The notes under the pieces are model-generated. The model searched no databases, was not told the origin of the DNA, and worked only from the letters and a program-made list of their open reading frames with translations. A program made the translations under genes and the position numbers. This document shows, piece after piece, positions 8,511 to 16,598 of a stretch of DNA of 38,217 nt (the first letter of the stretch is position 1; every line of letters begins with the position of its first letter). Source of the DNA: a bacterium (GTDB taxonomy: Bacteria > Actinomycetota > Acidimicrobiia > Spongiisociales > JAENVV01); the NCBI GenBank assembly GCA_024641305.1, contig JAHEDI010000010.1, forward strand, positions 48,417 through 86,633. Reading direction: 5' to 3'.

Positions 8511-9520
8511 TGCAGTATCGGCGGCTCGGCAGATCCGACATCGAAGTCTCTGCCCTGGCGCTAGGAACGGACAACTTCGCAAATCCCACACCCGAGGCCG
8601 AGTGCGTACGGCTCGTACACGCCGCCCTCAATGCCGGCATCACGCTCTTTGATACCGCCAATACCTATGCAGGCGGAGACGCCGAACGAATTCTCGGGAG
8701 GGCCATTGCCGGACGTCGAGCTGAAGCGGTTGTGGCGACCAAGGCCTACTACCCGACCGGTCCAGAACCGGACGACCGAGGCAATTCGCGCCAGGCGATT
8801 CTCAAGGCGTGCGACGCTTCACTCACCCGTTTGAACACGGACTACATCGACCTTTTTCAGCTACATCGGCCCGACTTCGACGTGCCGATGGCTGAAACGA
8901 TGGGGGCTCTTCACGAGCTCGTTGAAGCAGGCAAGGTGCGCTTTGTAGGCAGTTCGACCTCGCCGGCGTGGCGGATTCTCGAAGGTATCAACGTCGCAGA
9001 AGCGGCCGGGTGGGAGGGGTTTGTCACCGAGCAGCCCCCGTACAACATTCTCGACCGGCGAATCGAGAACGAGATCGTGCCCATGGCCCAAACCTTCGGT
9101 CTGGGCCTCCTGCCATGGTCGCCCCTGGCGATGGGCATGCTGGCGGGAAGATACGACAACAACCACCCGACGCCGACCGGGTCACGGGCAACCGCACGAG
9201 GTGGCATCTACGCCGAACGAGTAACCAGCCGGGCGGTTGCCGCCGGCAACCAGTTCGCCGCCCTTGCCAGGGCCCATGGGTACGACCCGGCCCGACTCGC
9301 TATCTGCTGGGTGAAAGACCAACCGGGCGTGGTCGCTCCACTGTTCGGAGCCAAGACCATCGATCAGCTCAACGACATGGTCACCGTCGGCGCCATGTCG
9401 TTCCCGCCTGAGCTCAACGCCGCCGTCGACGACCTGTGTCCGCCGGGCAGCGCCATCGCCAACTTCCATAATTCGGCGGACTGGATGAAACAGCAACTCA
9501 GCCTTGGAGTCGATGCCTAA
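8510..9520 (+). CDS. Aldo/keto reductase
   Basis: The 336-residue protein has the (alpha/beta)8 aldo/keto reductase pattern. It starts with [19 protein letters not shown]. The catalytic tetrad is visible as Asp in [11 protein letters not shown], Tyr in the same motif, Lys in [11 protein letters not shown] and His in LFQLHRPD. The ending DLCPPG and the overall length resemble YajO/YghZ-like members that use NADPH. The substrate cannot be deduced. The start ATG 8510 overlaps the SDR stop by one base (TGATG), which implies coupled translation. A small hairpin follows the gene before the convergent DUF1304 gene. Confidence 0.92.
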   Translation: MQYRRLGRSDIEVSALALGTDNFANPTPEAECVRLVHAALNAGITLFDTANTYAGGDAERILGRAIAGRRAEAVVATKAYYPTGPEPDDRGNSRQAILKACDASLTRLNTDYIDLFQLHRPDFDVPMAETMGALHELVEAGKVRFVGSSTSPAWRILEGINVAEAAGWEGFVTEQPPYNILDRRIENEIVPMAQTFGLGLLPWSPLAMGMLAGRYDNNHPTPTGSRATARGGIYAERVTSRAVAAGNQFAALARAHGYDPARLAICWVKDQPGVVAPLFGAKTIDQLNDMVTVGAMSFPPELNAAVDDLCPPGSAIANFHNSADWMKQQLSLGVDA

Positions 9521-9530
9521 TCACGCGACC

Positions 9531-9548
9531 CGAGCAATACCTTGCTCG
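9531..9548. terminator. Possible weak bidirectional terminator hairpin
   Basis: CGAGCAA (9531-9537), loop TACC, TTGCTCG (9542-9548) form a perfect 7-bp stem between the convergent stops at 9520 and 9575. There is no run of T on either side, so intrinsic termination would be weak. Confidence 0.3.
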
Positions 9549-9574
9549 CCAAACCGGTCACTGCGAGCCATCGT

Positions 9575-9952
9575 TCAGACCCAGATCAAGGCGATCAGCG
9601 TCACGAGTGGTGGTCCCGCCTGGATGAGCGCAGCGCGCAGCATAGAACGGCGACTGACTGCAAGCACCACGCCGGCTCCGACCATGAAGAGACAGCAATA
9701 CCCAAGCAAGGTGGTTCGACCGGGTACCTCGACGGCCAACAGCACGGACCCGACCACGGCTCCGACGCCCAGAAAGAGGTTGTAATACCCCTGATTCAGC
9801 ATGTTGAAGGCAAGCGAGTCTGCTTGCTCTTGCGTTTTGATGCCGAAGCGACGCCACCACTCGGGTCGGCGCCACCAAACGGCCTCCATCAGCCAGAACA
9901 GAATATGAAAGATCCCTGATAGGGCACCGAAAACCACCGCAATCCAAACCAT
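9575..9952 (-). CDS. DUF1304-family small membrane protein
   Basis: The 125-residue protein has four predicted membrane segments: the N-terminal VWIAVVFGALSGIFHILFW, two in the middle (NLFLGVGAVVGSVLLAV and LLGYCCLFMVGAGVVLAV) and a C-terminal one. The conserved family stretch LAFNMLNQGYYNLFLG, together with a cytoplasmic loop rich in Trp and Arg, fits DUF1304. No biochemical role is established for the family. ATG 9952 is chosen because TAGGGT lies 6 nt upstream, which fits a leaderless start. GTG 9958 would add two residues and overlap that spacing. It converges on the aldo/keto reductase and diverges from NAD-glutamate dehydrogenase. Confidence 0.82.
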   Translation of the reverse strand: MVWIAVVFGALSGIFHILFWLMEAVWWRRPEWWRRFGIKTQEQADSLAFNMLNQGYYNLFLGVGAVVGSVLLAVEVPGRTTLLGYCCLFMVGAGVVLAVSRRSMLRAALIQAGPPLVTLIALIWV

Positions 9953-9958
9953 CAACAC

Positions 9959-9964
9959 ACCCTA
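9959..9964 (-). promoter_or_regulatory. Candidate -10 element of the DUF1304 gene (leaderless)
   Basis: TAGGGT on the minus strand lies 6 nt before ATG 9952 and decides between this start and GTG 9958. No Shine-Dalgarno sequence is visible. Confidence 0.38.
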
Positions 9965-10008
9965 CCTGTCATGGGTCCAAGAAGACCGCGAGCCAGGTAT
10001 CGACTCGT

Positions 10009-10014
10009 TACCAT
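10009..10014 (+). promoter_or_regulatory. Candidate -10 element of NAD-glutamate dehydrogenase (leaderless)
   Basis: TACCAT ends 6 nt before the GTG at 10021. There is no Shine-Dalgarno sequence before that GTG. It is back to back with the DUF1304 promoter, about 45 bp away. Confidence 0.38.
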
Positions 10015-10020
10015 GTCACC

Positions 10021-13000
10021 GTGGACACAATCGCCGGGGTACTCGAACGGATCGCCAAAACAGAGTCCGGACCCCGCGGCGAGGCCTTGGCCCAACTCGC
10101 CAACGCCTTTCTGCGCCGAACCGAAGATGACACGCTGGGTCTCGACGAGACGTATGCCCGGGTCATCGACGTCTTCAGGTTCATAGAGACACGGTCCGTT
10201 GCCACGAAGATCCGGGTCTTCAATGCCAAGCGCGCCCAACATGGCTACGACTCGGTCGGGTCCGTCCTTGAGCTGTGCGTCAACGATGGTCCCTTTCTGT
10301 TCGACACTGTGGCCGCGGAGCTCAGTCGTCGGGAACTGAAGGTAGTCAGAGCCGAGCATCCCGTTATCGGGACCTTGCGCGAGGCCGACGTCCTGATCAG
10401 CATCGTTCCGGGCCGTCAGACCAGCCATCGTGAATCTGTCCAGCATTTTGAACTGCACCGTCCACTCGACGACCACGAACGAGCAGATTTGGAAAAAGCG
10501 GTCGAACGGGTTGTGGCCGATGCCCAACAAGTGGCTCTGGATCACCCCCTGATGCTCACCCGAATCGACCGGATGATCTCACTCACCCAGCAGGCGGCAG
10601 CCAATTACCCTGAGGACGACGTCAACGAAACAGCCGCCTTCCTCGACTGGCTCCGACGAGGCAACTTCATCTTTCTCGGATATCGTGAATACGCCATAAC
10701 CAAAGAAGACGACGGGCCGGCGGTGCACACCGTGCCCGGCTCGGGTCTCGGCCTCCTCGCCGACATTTCCAATTCGAACGTCGACAAACCGGTCCAGCTA
10801 TCGACCCTTCGTCCCGAATTGGCAGCTCGATATCTTGACGGACCCCTGCTGACCATCACGAAGACCAACCGTAGATCGACCGTCCAACGCGACACAAAAA
10901 TGGACTACATCGGCCTCCGGCTGGTCGATGCCTGGGGAAAGACGACCGGCGAAGCCAGAATGATCGGCTTGTTTACGACAAAGGCGGCTTCGGAATCGGC
11001 CCTGAACACCCCCATTCTCCGCCGCAAGCTTGAAGCGATCATCGAGGCAGAAGATCTCATCGAAGGATCTCGGGATCACAAAGCAGCCATCCAGATGTTC
11101 GACGGCTTCTCGAAGCATGATCTCTTCGCAAGTCCAATCGCCGACCTCAAGCGTGAAGTGGTCGGGCTTCTCCAGATGGCCAAATCGGGAGGCATCCACC
11201 TCTACGTGCGGCGCGATCAGCTCGAGCGTTCGGTTTTTGTGCTGCTCTCACTCCCTCATGAAAGCTTCAACCCCCGCCTTCGCAGACAGCTGCAGGGATA
11301 TTTTCTCGAGCGTTTCCATGGTACGTCAGTTGACTATCACCTCAACCTGGCAGAGGCTGCCGCCGCTCAAATTCACTTCACCATCTGGGTTGAGCAGGGA
11401 GTCATTCCGGAAATCCCCTTCGGCGAGCTGGAGGCGGAGGTCCGTCGTATGGCGCGCTCCTGGCGCGATCAGGTGCACGACCAGCTAGCCGACCGGGGAT
11501 CCGATGCCGACCGGATTTGCACGCAGTGGTGCGATCAGCTTCCCGAGTACTATCGGAGCTCTACCCCGCTGGCGATCGCCGCCATCGACCTTGAACATCT
11601 CGATGAACTCGCCACCTCAGACCGCAAGTTCCTCGTCGGAGTTCACAATGAGCCAGGCCACACCTTTGGGGAACGCCTGACTCGCATCACCCTGTACCGG
11701 GCCGGCGAGAAGAAGACGCTCACAGAGCTCGTGCCCGCCCTCGAGGATCTCGGCCTACAGGTCGTCGAAGAAGTCCCGACGAGAGTCGGAAGCGGACAGT
11801 TTCTCCACGATTTCGGTGTACTGAACAAAGCCAATGAGACTCTCGATGCAGAGCATGTTGGGGATCGCATAGCCGCTTCACTGGAGGCGGTGTGGTCAGG
11901 CAACACCGGCTCTGACACTCTGAACGGCCTGATCGTCACGCACGGCTTCACACATCATCAGGTCGAAATCTTGCGGGCCTATCGCACCTACTGGCGCCGG
12001 GTCCGGCCGGTGTTCACGGAAGGGTATATCAATGAGGCCTTGCTTCGTCACGGCGGCCTCGCCTCCGAAATAGTTGGTCTCTTCGAAAGCAAATTCGATC
12101 CAGATCGTCAGCCGGCCGATGACGATGCGAGAGCCGCCGCTATTCTCACGAAACTCGATGCGGTTCCGTCAATCGACGACGACCGGATAATCAGGGCGCT
12201 GGTGAGCCTGGTGCAGGCAACTCTGCGCACCAACTTCTATCAAACCGACCGGACCGTATTGAGCCTCAAGTTCCGCTCATCGGACGTCCCCGACATGCCC
12301 GACCCCCGGCCGATGGCGGAGATCTTTGTACTGGGACCCGAAATGGAAGGGGTCCATCTGCGAGGAGGCATGGTTTCGCGCGGCGGGCTACGTGCCTCAG
12401 ACCGTCGGGAAGACTATCGAACCGAAGTCCTCGGGCTGATGAAGGCCCAAAACACCAAAAACGCCGTCATTGTCCCTGACGGATCAAAAGGCGGCTTTGT
12501 ACTCAGATATCCCCCCGAAGACCGTGATGAGCATCGCGAAGCCGTCCGGGTTCAATATGAGGAGTTCGTAGCGGGCCTGCTCGACATTACCGACAACATC
12601 GTTGCCGGAGCAGTCGTGCACCCTGACCGGGTTCGCCACTACGACGAGGACGATCCATATCTCGTCGTAGCGGCCGACAAAGGAACTGCTTCGTTCAGTG
12701 ATGTTGCGAACGCAATAGCTGCCCGGTACAACTTCTGGCTCGGAGACGCGTTCGCCTCAGGAGGGTCTGCCGGCTACGACCACAAAGCACTTGCCATAAC
12801 TGCCAAAGGCGCCTGGGAATCCCTCAAACGCCATTTCGGCGAACTCGGTCTGGACCCAGCGGCTGACGAGTTCCGGGTGATCGGCATCGGGGACATGTCT
12901 GGCGATGTTTTTGGCAACGGCATGCTGCTCTCGGATCGTATTCAGCTGGTTGCAGCATTCGACCATCGACATATTCTTGTTGACCCCAATCCCGACGCCG

Positions 13001-14763
13001 CCCGCAGTCACGCCGAGCGGGAACGCCTCTTCAACCTGCCGCGATCCTCATGGGACGATTACAACCGGGAGCTTCTCTCAGAAGGTGGCGAAATCTGGCC
13101 CCGCTCGACGAAAACCATCACCCTGTCGGAAGCGGCCAGGACCGCACTCGGCACCGATATCGCCGAATTCACCCCGACTGAACTCATTTCGACCATCTTA
13201 CGGGCCCCCGTCGACGTCTTCTGGAACGGAGGAATCGGAACCTATGTGAAGTCTGTGACTGAGTCGCACGCCGACGTCGGGGATCGTGCCAACGACGGTC
13301 TACGCATCAACGGATCTCAACTGCGAACCCGGATCGTCATCGAAGGAGGAAACCTCGGTTTCACCCAACAAGCCCGAATCGAGTTCGCCGAACATGGCGG
13401 GAATATCAACACGGACTTCATCGACAATTCTGGCGGGGTGGATTGTTCAGACCGAGAAGTCAATATCAAGATACTGCTACAGCTGGCCATGGAAGCCGGG
13501 CGGTTGACCCTGGAAGAACGCGACGAGCTCATCGCTCAGGTCGCCCAGGATGTTGTTGCGGGGGTTCTCTACGACAACTATCTACAGGCACAGATCCTTT
13601 CTCAAGAGGTGCGGAGTTCGGCTCCCCGACTCGACGCTTACGAAGATCTCATGGTCGAACTTGAAGCTGACGGCATCCTCGATCGTACGTTGGAGGGATT
13701 GCCGAGCTCGGAGATCATGGCTGAACGCCAGACGTCGGACCTGGGACTCACCCGCCCTGAACTCGCCGTGCTCGTTGCCTACTCCAAGCGGAGCCTCCGA
13801 GAATCCATCCAGGCGTCAGGGCTGCCCGATGATGACTATTTCATTGCCGACCTCAACACGTACTTCCCGCCTGCCATCGTCGAACGGTTCGGGGACTTGA
13901 TCAGCGAGCACCCGCTCCGAAAACGACTCATTGCAACCATTGTCTCCAACGAAGTCGTGAATTCTGAAGGGCCGACCTTTGTGTCGCGCATTTGTCGCCG
14001 GGCAGGGGCGAAACCTGAGGAAGTCGTCAAGGCCTATCAGATCGCTCGCGATGCCAGTGGGGTTGTCAAGCGATGGGAGGCGATCGAAGCGATTTTCGAT
14101 ACGGTCGAAACCGGCATCTGGCACAAACTCATGTCCGGGGCCGATGGACTCGTGGCCGCCTTGACCAGGCGATATCTTGCCGAGGTGCCAGAAAGCACCT
14201 CGATCGGCGAGGTCGTCGAGGGCTCCGTGGACGGCTTTGTCGCCGTCGAGCAGATTATGGACCAAGGTGGATCCGATTACTGGCGGGCCGCCCGGGCAAG
14301 CACCATCGACCATCTCGTCATATCCAACGTTCCCCCCGACGTGGCGCGTTGGCACGCGTACACGCCGCTCTTTGTGCACGCGCCGGGAGCAATACGGCTC
14401 GCCAAGCGATACAATCGCGAACCGATCGAATGCCTAGAGGTGATGCTCAACATTGGCGTCGTCGTATCCCTTGATCGATTGGATGAAGTCCAACAGAACT
14501 TCGTCCCACGGGTGCCCTGGGACCGATGGGCGATCCAAAGCATCATGGATGACCTCATTGGACTCAGACGCCGGTTGGGGTCCGCCGTTCTGCGACGGGC
14601 CGAAGGTCTGACCGGTCCCGAAGCCGTCGACAAATACGTAGAACGTCACGGCCAGCAGATCGCCCGCATCGAACGCGTTATGGAAAGTTTCGAACACGCC
14701 TCACACGAAGACCTGACACCACTGATCGTGGCCATTCGCCAGATTCGAACGCTACTCGCCTAA
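10021..14763 (+). CDS. NAD-specific glutamate dehydrogenase, large (180-kDa type)
   Basis: The 1580-residue protein matches the bacterial NAD-GDH family (about 1,600 residues), which deaminates glutamate to 2-oxoglutarate and ammonia with NAD. The first ~700 residues are the regulatory ACT-like part. The catalytic core follows, with FVLGPEMEGVHLRGG, SRGGLRASDRREDYRTEV, MKAQNTKNAVIVPDGSKGGF (Lys823) and the nucleotide-binding IGIGDMSGDVFGNGM. DVFWNGGIGTYVK and GGNLGFTQQARIE precede the C-terminal helical region. The start is GTG 10021, with a TANNNT element close upstream. The gene stands alone and converges on an aminotransferase gene. Both act on amino groups, but nothing shows that they are co-regulated. 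Confidence 0.96.
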   Translation: MDTIAGVLERIAKTESGPRGEALAQLANAFLRRTEDDTLGLDETYARVIDVFRFIETRSVATKIRVFNAKRAQHGYDSVGSVLELCVNDGPFLFDTVAAELSRRELKVVRAEHPVIGTLREADVLISIVPGRQTSHRESVQHFELHRPLDDHERADLEKAVERVVADAQQVALDHPLMLTRIDRMISLTQQAAANYPEDDVNETAAFLDWLRRGNFIFLGYREYAITKEDDGPAVHTVPGSGLGLLADISNSNVDKPVQLSTLRPELAARYLDGPLLTITKTNRRSTVQRDTKMDYIGLRLVDAWGKTTGEARMIGLFTTKAASESALNTPILRRKLEAIIEAEDLIEGSRDHKAAIQMFDGFSKHDLFASPIADLKREVVGLLQMAKSGGIHLYVRRDQLERSVFVLLSLPHESFNPRLRRQLQGYFLERFHGTSVDYHLNLAEAAAAQIHFTIWVEQGVIPEIPFGELEAEVRRMARSWRDQVHDQLADRGSDADRICTQWCDQLPEYYRSSTPLAIAAIDLEHLDELATSDRKFLVGVHNEPGHTFGERLTRITLYRAGEKKTLTELVPALEDLGLQVVEEVPTRVGSGQFLHDFGVLNKANETLDAEHVGDRIAASLEAVWSGNTGSDTLNGLIVTHGFTHHQVEILRAYRTYWRRVRPVFTEGYINEALLRHGGLASEIVGLFESKFDPDRQPADDDARAAAILTKLDAVPSIDDDRIIRALVSLVQATLRTNFYQTDRTVLSLKFRSSDVPDMPDPRPMAEIFVLGPEMEGVHLRGGMVSRGGLRASDRREDYRTEVLGLMKAQNTKNAVIVPDGSKGGFVLRYPPEDRDEHREAVRVQYEEFVAGLLDITDNIVAGAVVHPDRVRHYDEDDPYLVVAADKGTASFSDVANAIAARYNFWLGDAFASGGSAGYDHKALAITAKGAWESLKRHFGELGLDPAADEFRVIGIGDMSGDVFGNGMLLSDRIQLVAAFDHRHILVDPNPDAARSHAERERLFNLPRSSWDDYNRELLSEGGEIWPRSTKTITLSEAARTALGTDIAEFTPTELISTILRAPVDVFWNGGIGTYVKSVTESHADVGDRANDGLRINGSQLRTRIVIEGGNLGFTQQARIEFAEHGGNINTDFIDNSGGVDCSDREVNIKILLQLAMEAGRLTLEERDELIAQVAQDVVAGVLYDNYLQAQILSQEVRSSAPRLDAYEDLMVELEADGILDRTLEGLPSSEIMAERQTSDLGLTRPELAVLVAYSKRSLRESIQASGLPDDDYFIADLNTYFPPAIVERFGDLISEHPLRKRLIATIVSNEVVNSEGPTFVSRICRRAGAKPEEVVKAYQIARDASGVVKRWEAIEAIFDTVETGIWHKLMSGADGLVAALTRRYLAEVPESTSIGEVVEGSVDGFVAVEQIMDQGGSDYWRAARASTIDHLVISNVPPDVARWHAYTPLFVHAPGAIRLAKRYNREPIECLEVMLNIGVVVSLDRLDEVQQNFVPRVPWDRWAIQSIMDDLIGLRRRLGSAVLRRAEGLTGPEAVDKYVERHGQQIARIERVMESFEHASHEDLTPLIVAIRQIRTLLA

Positions 14764-14815
14764 CGGTCCCCGTCACGAGACGGTCAGCGTGAAGTCCGCC
14801 AGGCGGCATGACGAG

Positions 14816-15958
14816 CTATAGCCCGGACATTCTCTCCAACGCTTGTTCCAAGGTTCCCTCGTCTTTGCAAAATGCGAAGCGAACGAGGTGGGTTCCCTCG
14901 TCGGAACCGTGGTAGAACACCGATGGAGGGATAGCCGCGACTCCAATCTCAGTGATCAAATGTTGGACGAACTCGACATCGGTCCCCAACCCGAACGGCC
15001 GATGATCCGCCAGGACGTAGTAGGCACCTTCGGGAGCCTCGGCAGTAAAGCCGACCGACCTCAGGCCATCGACAAGGAGGTCTCGTTTCGATAGGTACAT
15101 CGCCCGAAGCTCAGTGAAATAGGCCTCGGGGGCTCGGAGAGCGGCCGCTGATCCGTACTGCATAGGATTAGGGGTCGTGAAGGTCAGGTACTGGTGGGCG
15201 GCCCGGATCGGCTGAGTCAGGTGGGCGGGAGCAATCGCCCAACCGGTCTTCCAACCTGTCAGCGAGAACGTTTTACCGATCGAGGACAAGGTTATGGTTC
15301 GTTCCCACATGCCGGGCAGGGCCGCCATCCGTATGTGGTCCCGCCCGTAGGTGATGTACTCATATACCTCATCAGTAACGGCCACCACGTCATATTCCCG
15401 ACATAACTCGCTGATCAGGGCCATCTCTCCGGCGTCGAACACCCGACCGGTTGGATTGTGCGGGGTGTTGACGACGATCAAGCGGGTCCGTGAACCAAAC
15501 GCGGCGCGAAGTTGCGCCTCATCGAACCTGAAATCCGGCCCATGGAGAGTCACATATCGCACTGTGGCGCCGGCCATGGCACAACCAACCGGATAGGCAT
15601 CGTACGTTGGTTCGAACAGGATGACCTCGTCACCGGGATTTACCAAGCCCAGAAAAGTGGCCGCCAGGGCTTCGGTACACCCTGATGTCACCGTCACTTC
15701 GACAATTGGATCGATCTGAAGCCCGCTGACCTGCAGGAACCGATCGCATATCGCCTCCTGGAGGACGGGGATTCCCATCGACGGTGGATATTGGTTCGAC
15801 TCCACGGCGATGGCGTTCATCGCGGCCTGCTTGACGAAGTCGGGGCCTTCCCACGAGGGGTACCCCTGGCCGAGATCGATAGCCTGGTGCTCTCTCGCCA
15901 GCGCAGTAATCGTCGTAAAAATCGTAGCCCCGAAGGGAGCAAACCGGTCTGACACCAT
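14816..15958 (-). CDS. Pyridoxal-phosphate aminotransferase, class I/II
   Basis: The 380-residue fold-type I aminotransferase has IDLGQGYPSWEGP, YPPSMGIPVLQEAI, NTPHNPTGRVF, a DEVYEYITY segment and the Schiff-base lysine in SSIGKTFSLTGWKTGW (15272-15274). The GQGYP and SIGKTFS motifs resemble methionine/kynurenine aminotransferases (YbdL/KAT type), but the substrate cannot be fixed from sequence alone. ATG 15958 is chosen because TACAGT lies 7 nt upstream and family homology begins there (DRFAPFGATIF). GTG 15994 would add 12 residues. It converges on the glutamate dehydrogenase gene with 52 nt between, where only short, weak hairpins are seen. Confidence 0.9.
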   Translation of the reverse strand: MVSDRFAPFGATIFTTITALAREHQAIDLGQGYPSWEGPDFVKQAAMNAIAVESNQYPPSMGIPVLQEAICDRFLQVSGLQIDPIVEVTVTSGCTEALAATFLGLVNPGDEVILFEPTYDAYPVGCAMAGATVRYVTLHGPDFRFDEAQLRAAFGSRTRLIVVNTPHNPTGRVFDAGEMALISELCREYDVVAVTDEVYEYITYGRDHIRMAALPGMWERTITLSSIGKTFSLTGWKTGWAIAPAHLTQPIRAAHQYLTFTTPNPMQYGSAAALRAPEAYFTELRAMYLSKRDLLVDGLRSVGFTAEAPEGAYYVLADHRPFGLGTDVEFVQHLITEIGVAAIPPSVFYHGSDEGTHLVRFAFCKDEGTLEQALERMSGL

Positions 15959-15965
15959 CGACCAG

Positions 15966-15971
15966 ACTGTA
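15966..15971 (-). promoter_or_regulatory. Candidate -10 element of the aminotransferase (leaderless)
   Basis: TACAGT on the minus strand lies 7 nt before ATG 15958. If it is used, GTG 15994 cannot be the start, because it would be upstream of the transcript. Confidence 0.38.
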
Positions 15972-16095
15972 GCTGGTGAAGCCGACTCGCCCACATGTCA
16001 CGAACCATCCGGTTCCCGACAACTGTCGTTGAGGTGACATTTGCGCGTCGAACTGACCGGGACGGGTTGTACCGGTACGCAATCAGGAGAAGCCA

Positions 16096-16502
16096 ATGAT
16101 CAACAGCGACCGCCAACTCTTCGAATCTGTCCTTGATTACCCGGACATCCTCCTACTCCTCCGACTCGTCGTCGGCTTGGTATTCGTCGTGGCCGGCCGG
16201 AACGACCTCAAGGATGCGCCGGCGTTCGCCAAGCACAACGGCCTCAGTGTCCCCATCGCCTGGGGATTGATCATCGCCGAGGCATCGGGCGGACTGGGTT
16301 TATCCTTGGCATCCTTCCCCAATTGGCTGCCCTGGTGATCATGGGTTCGATGGTCGGATCCAGGTCGTTCCACATCTTTAAGTGGAAGAGCACATAGTGG
16401 ACTGCGAGCGGCGGATGGGAATACGACCTGATGATCTTCACGATGGCGTCGATCTTCCTCATCTCCGGCGGCGGCGACATCGCGGTCTATCCGACCTTCT
16501 AA
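16096..16502 (+). pseudogene. DoxX-like membrane protein, frameshifted and with an internal stop
   Basis: A good SD (AGGAG) precedes ATG 16096, and the first ~69 codons read as a DoxX-type protein: ILLLLRLVVGLVFVVAGRNDL, then PIAWGLIIAEASGGLGL. After about 16300 the frame runs into a stop at 16336-16338. The -1 frame continues the protein (LGILPQLAALVIMGSMV, FHIFKWKS), passes an in-frame TAG near 16396, and goes on with GGWEYDLMIFTMASIFLIS to TAA 16500-16502. Loss of one base, for example an A in the GGTTTATCC stretch, would explain the shift. Two independent lesions suggest real decay, though sequencing error cannot be excluded. DoxX proteins are four-helix membrane proteins linked to oxidoreductase partners. 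Confidence 0.8.
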
Positions 16503-16598
16503 TTCGGCCCGGCGTCCGCCGAACATCGGGTCCACTCACATTCGAATCCTGATCCAACCCGAGTTCACAGTGAAGGAAACCTGAGTTGAAGGTGCAGT

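Noticed and set aside
14764-14815. Terminator between NAD-GDH and the aminotransferase gene
   Set aside because: Only 5-bp stems such as CCGTC/GACGG and very tight loops are seen, with no T run, so I do not call it.
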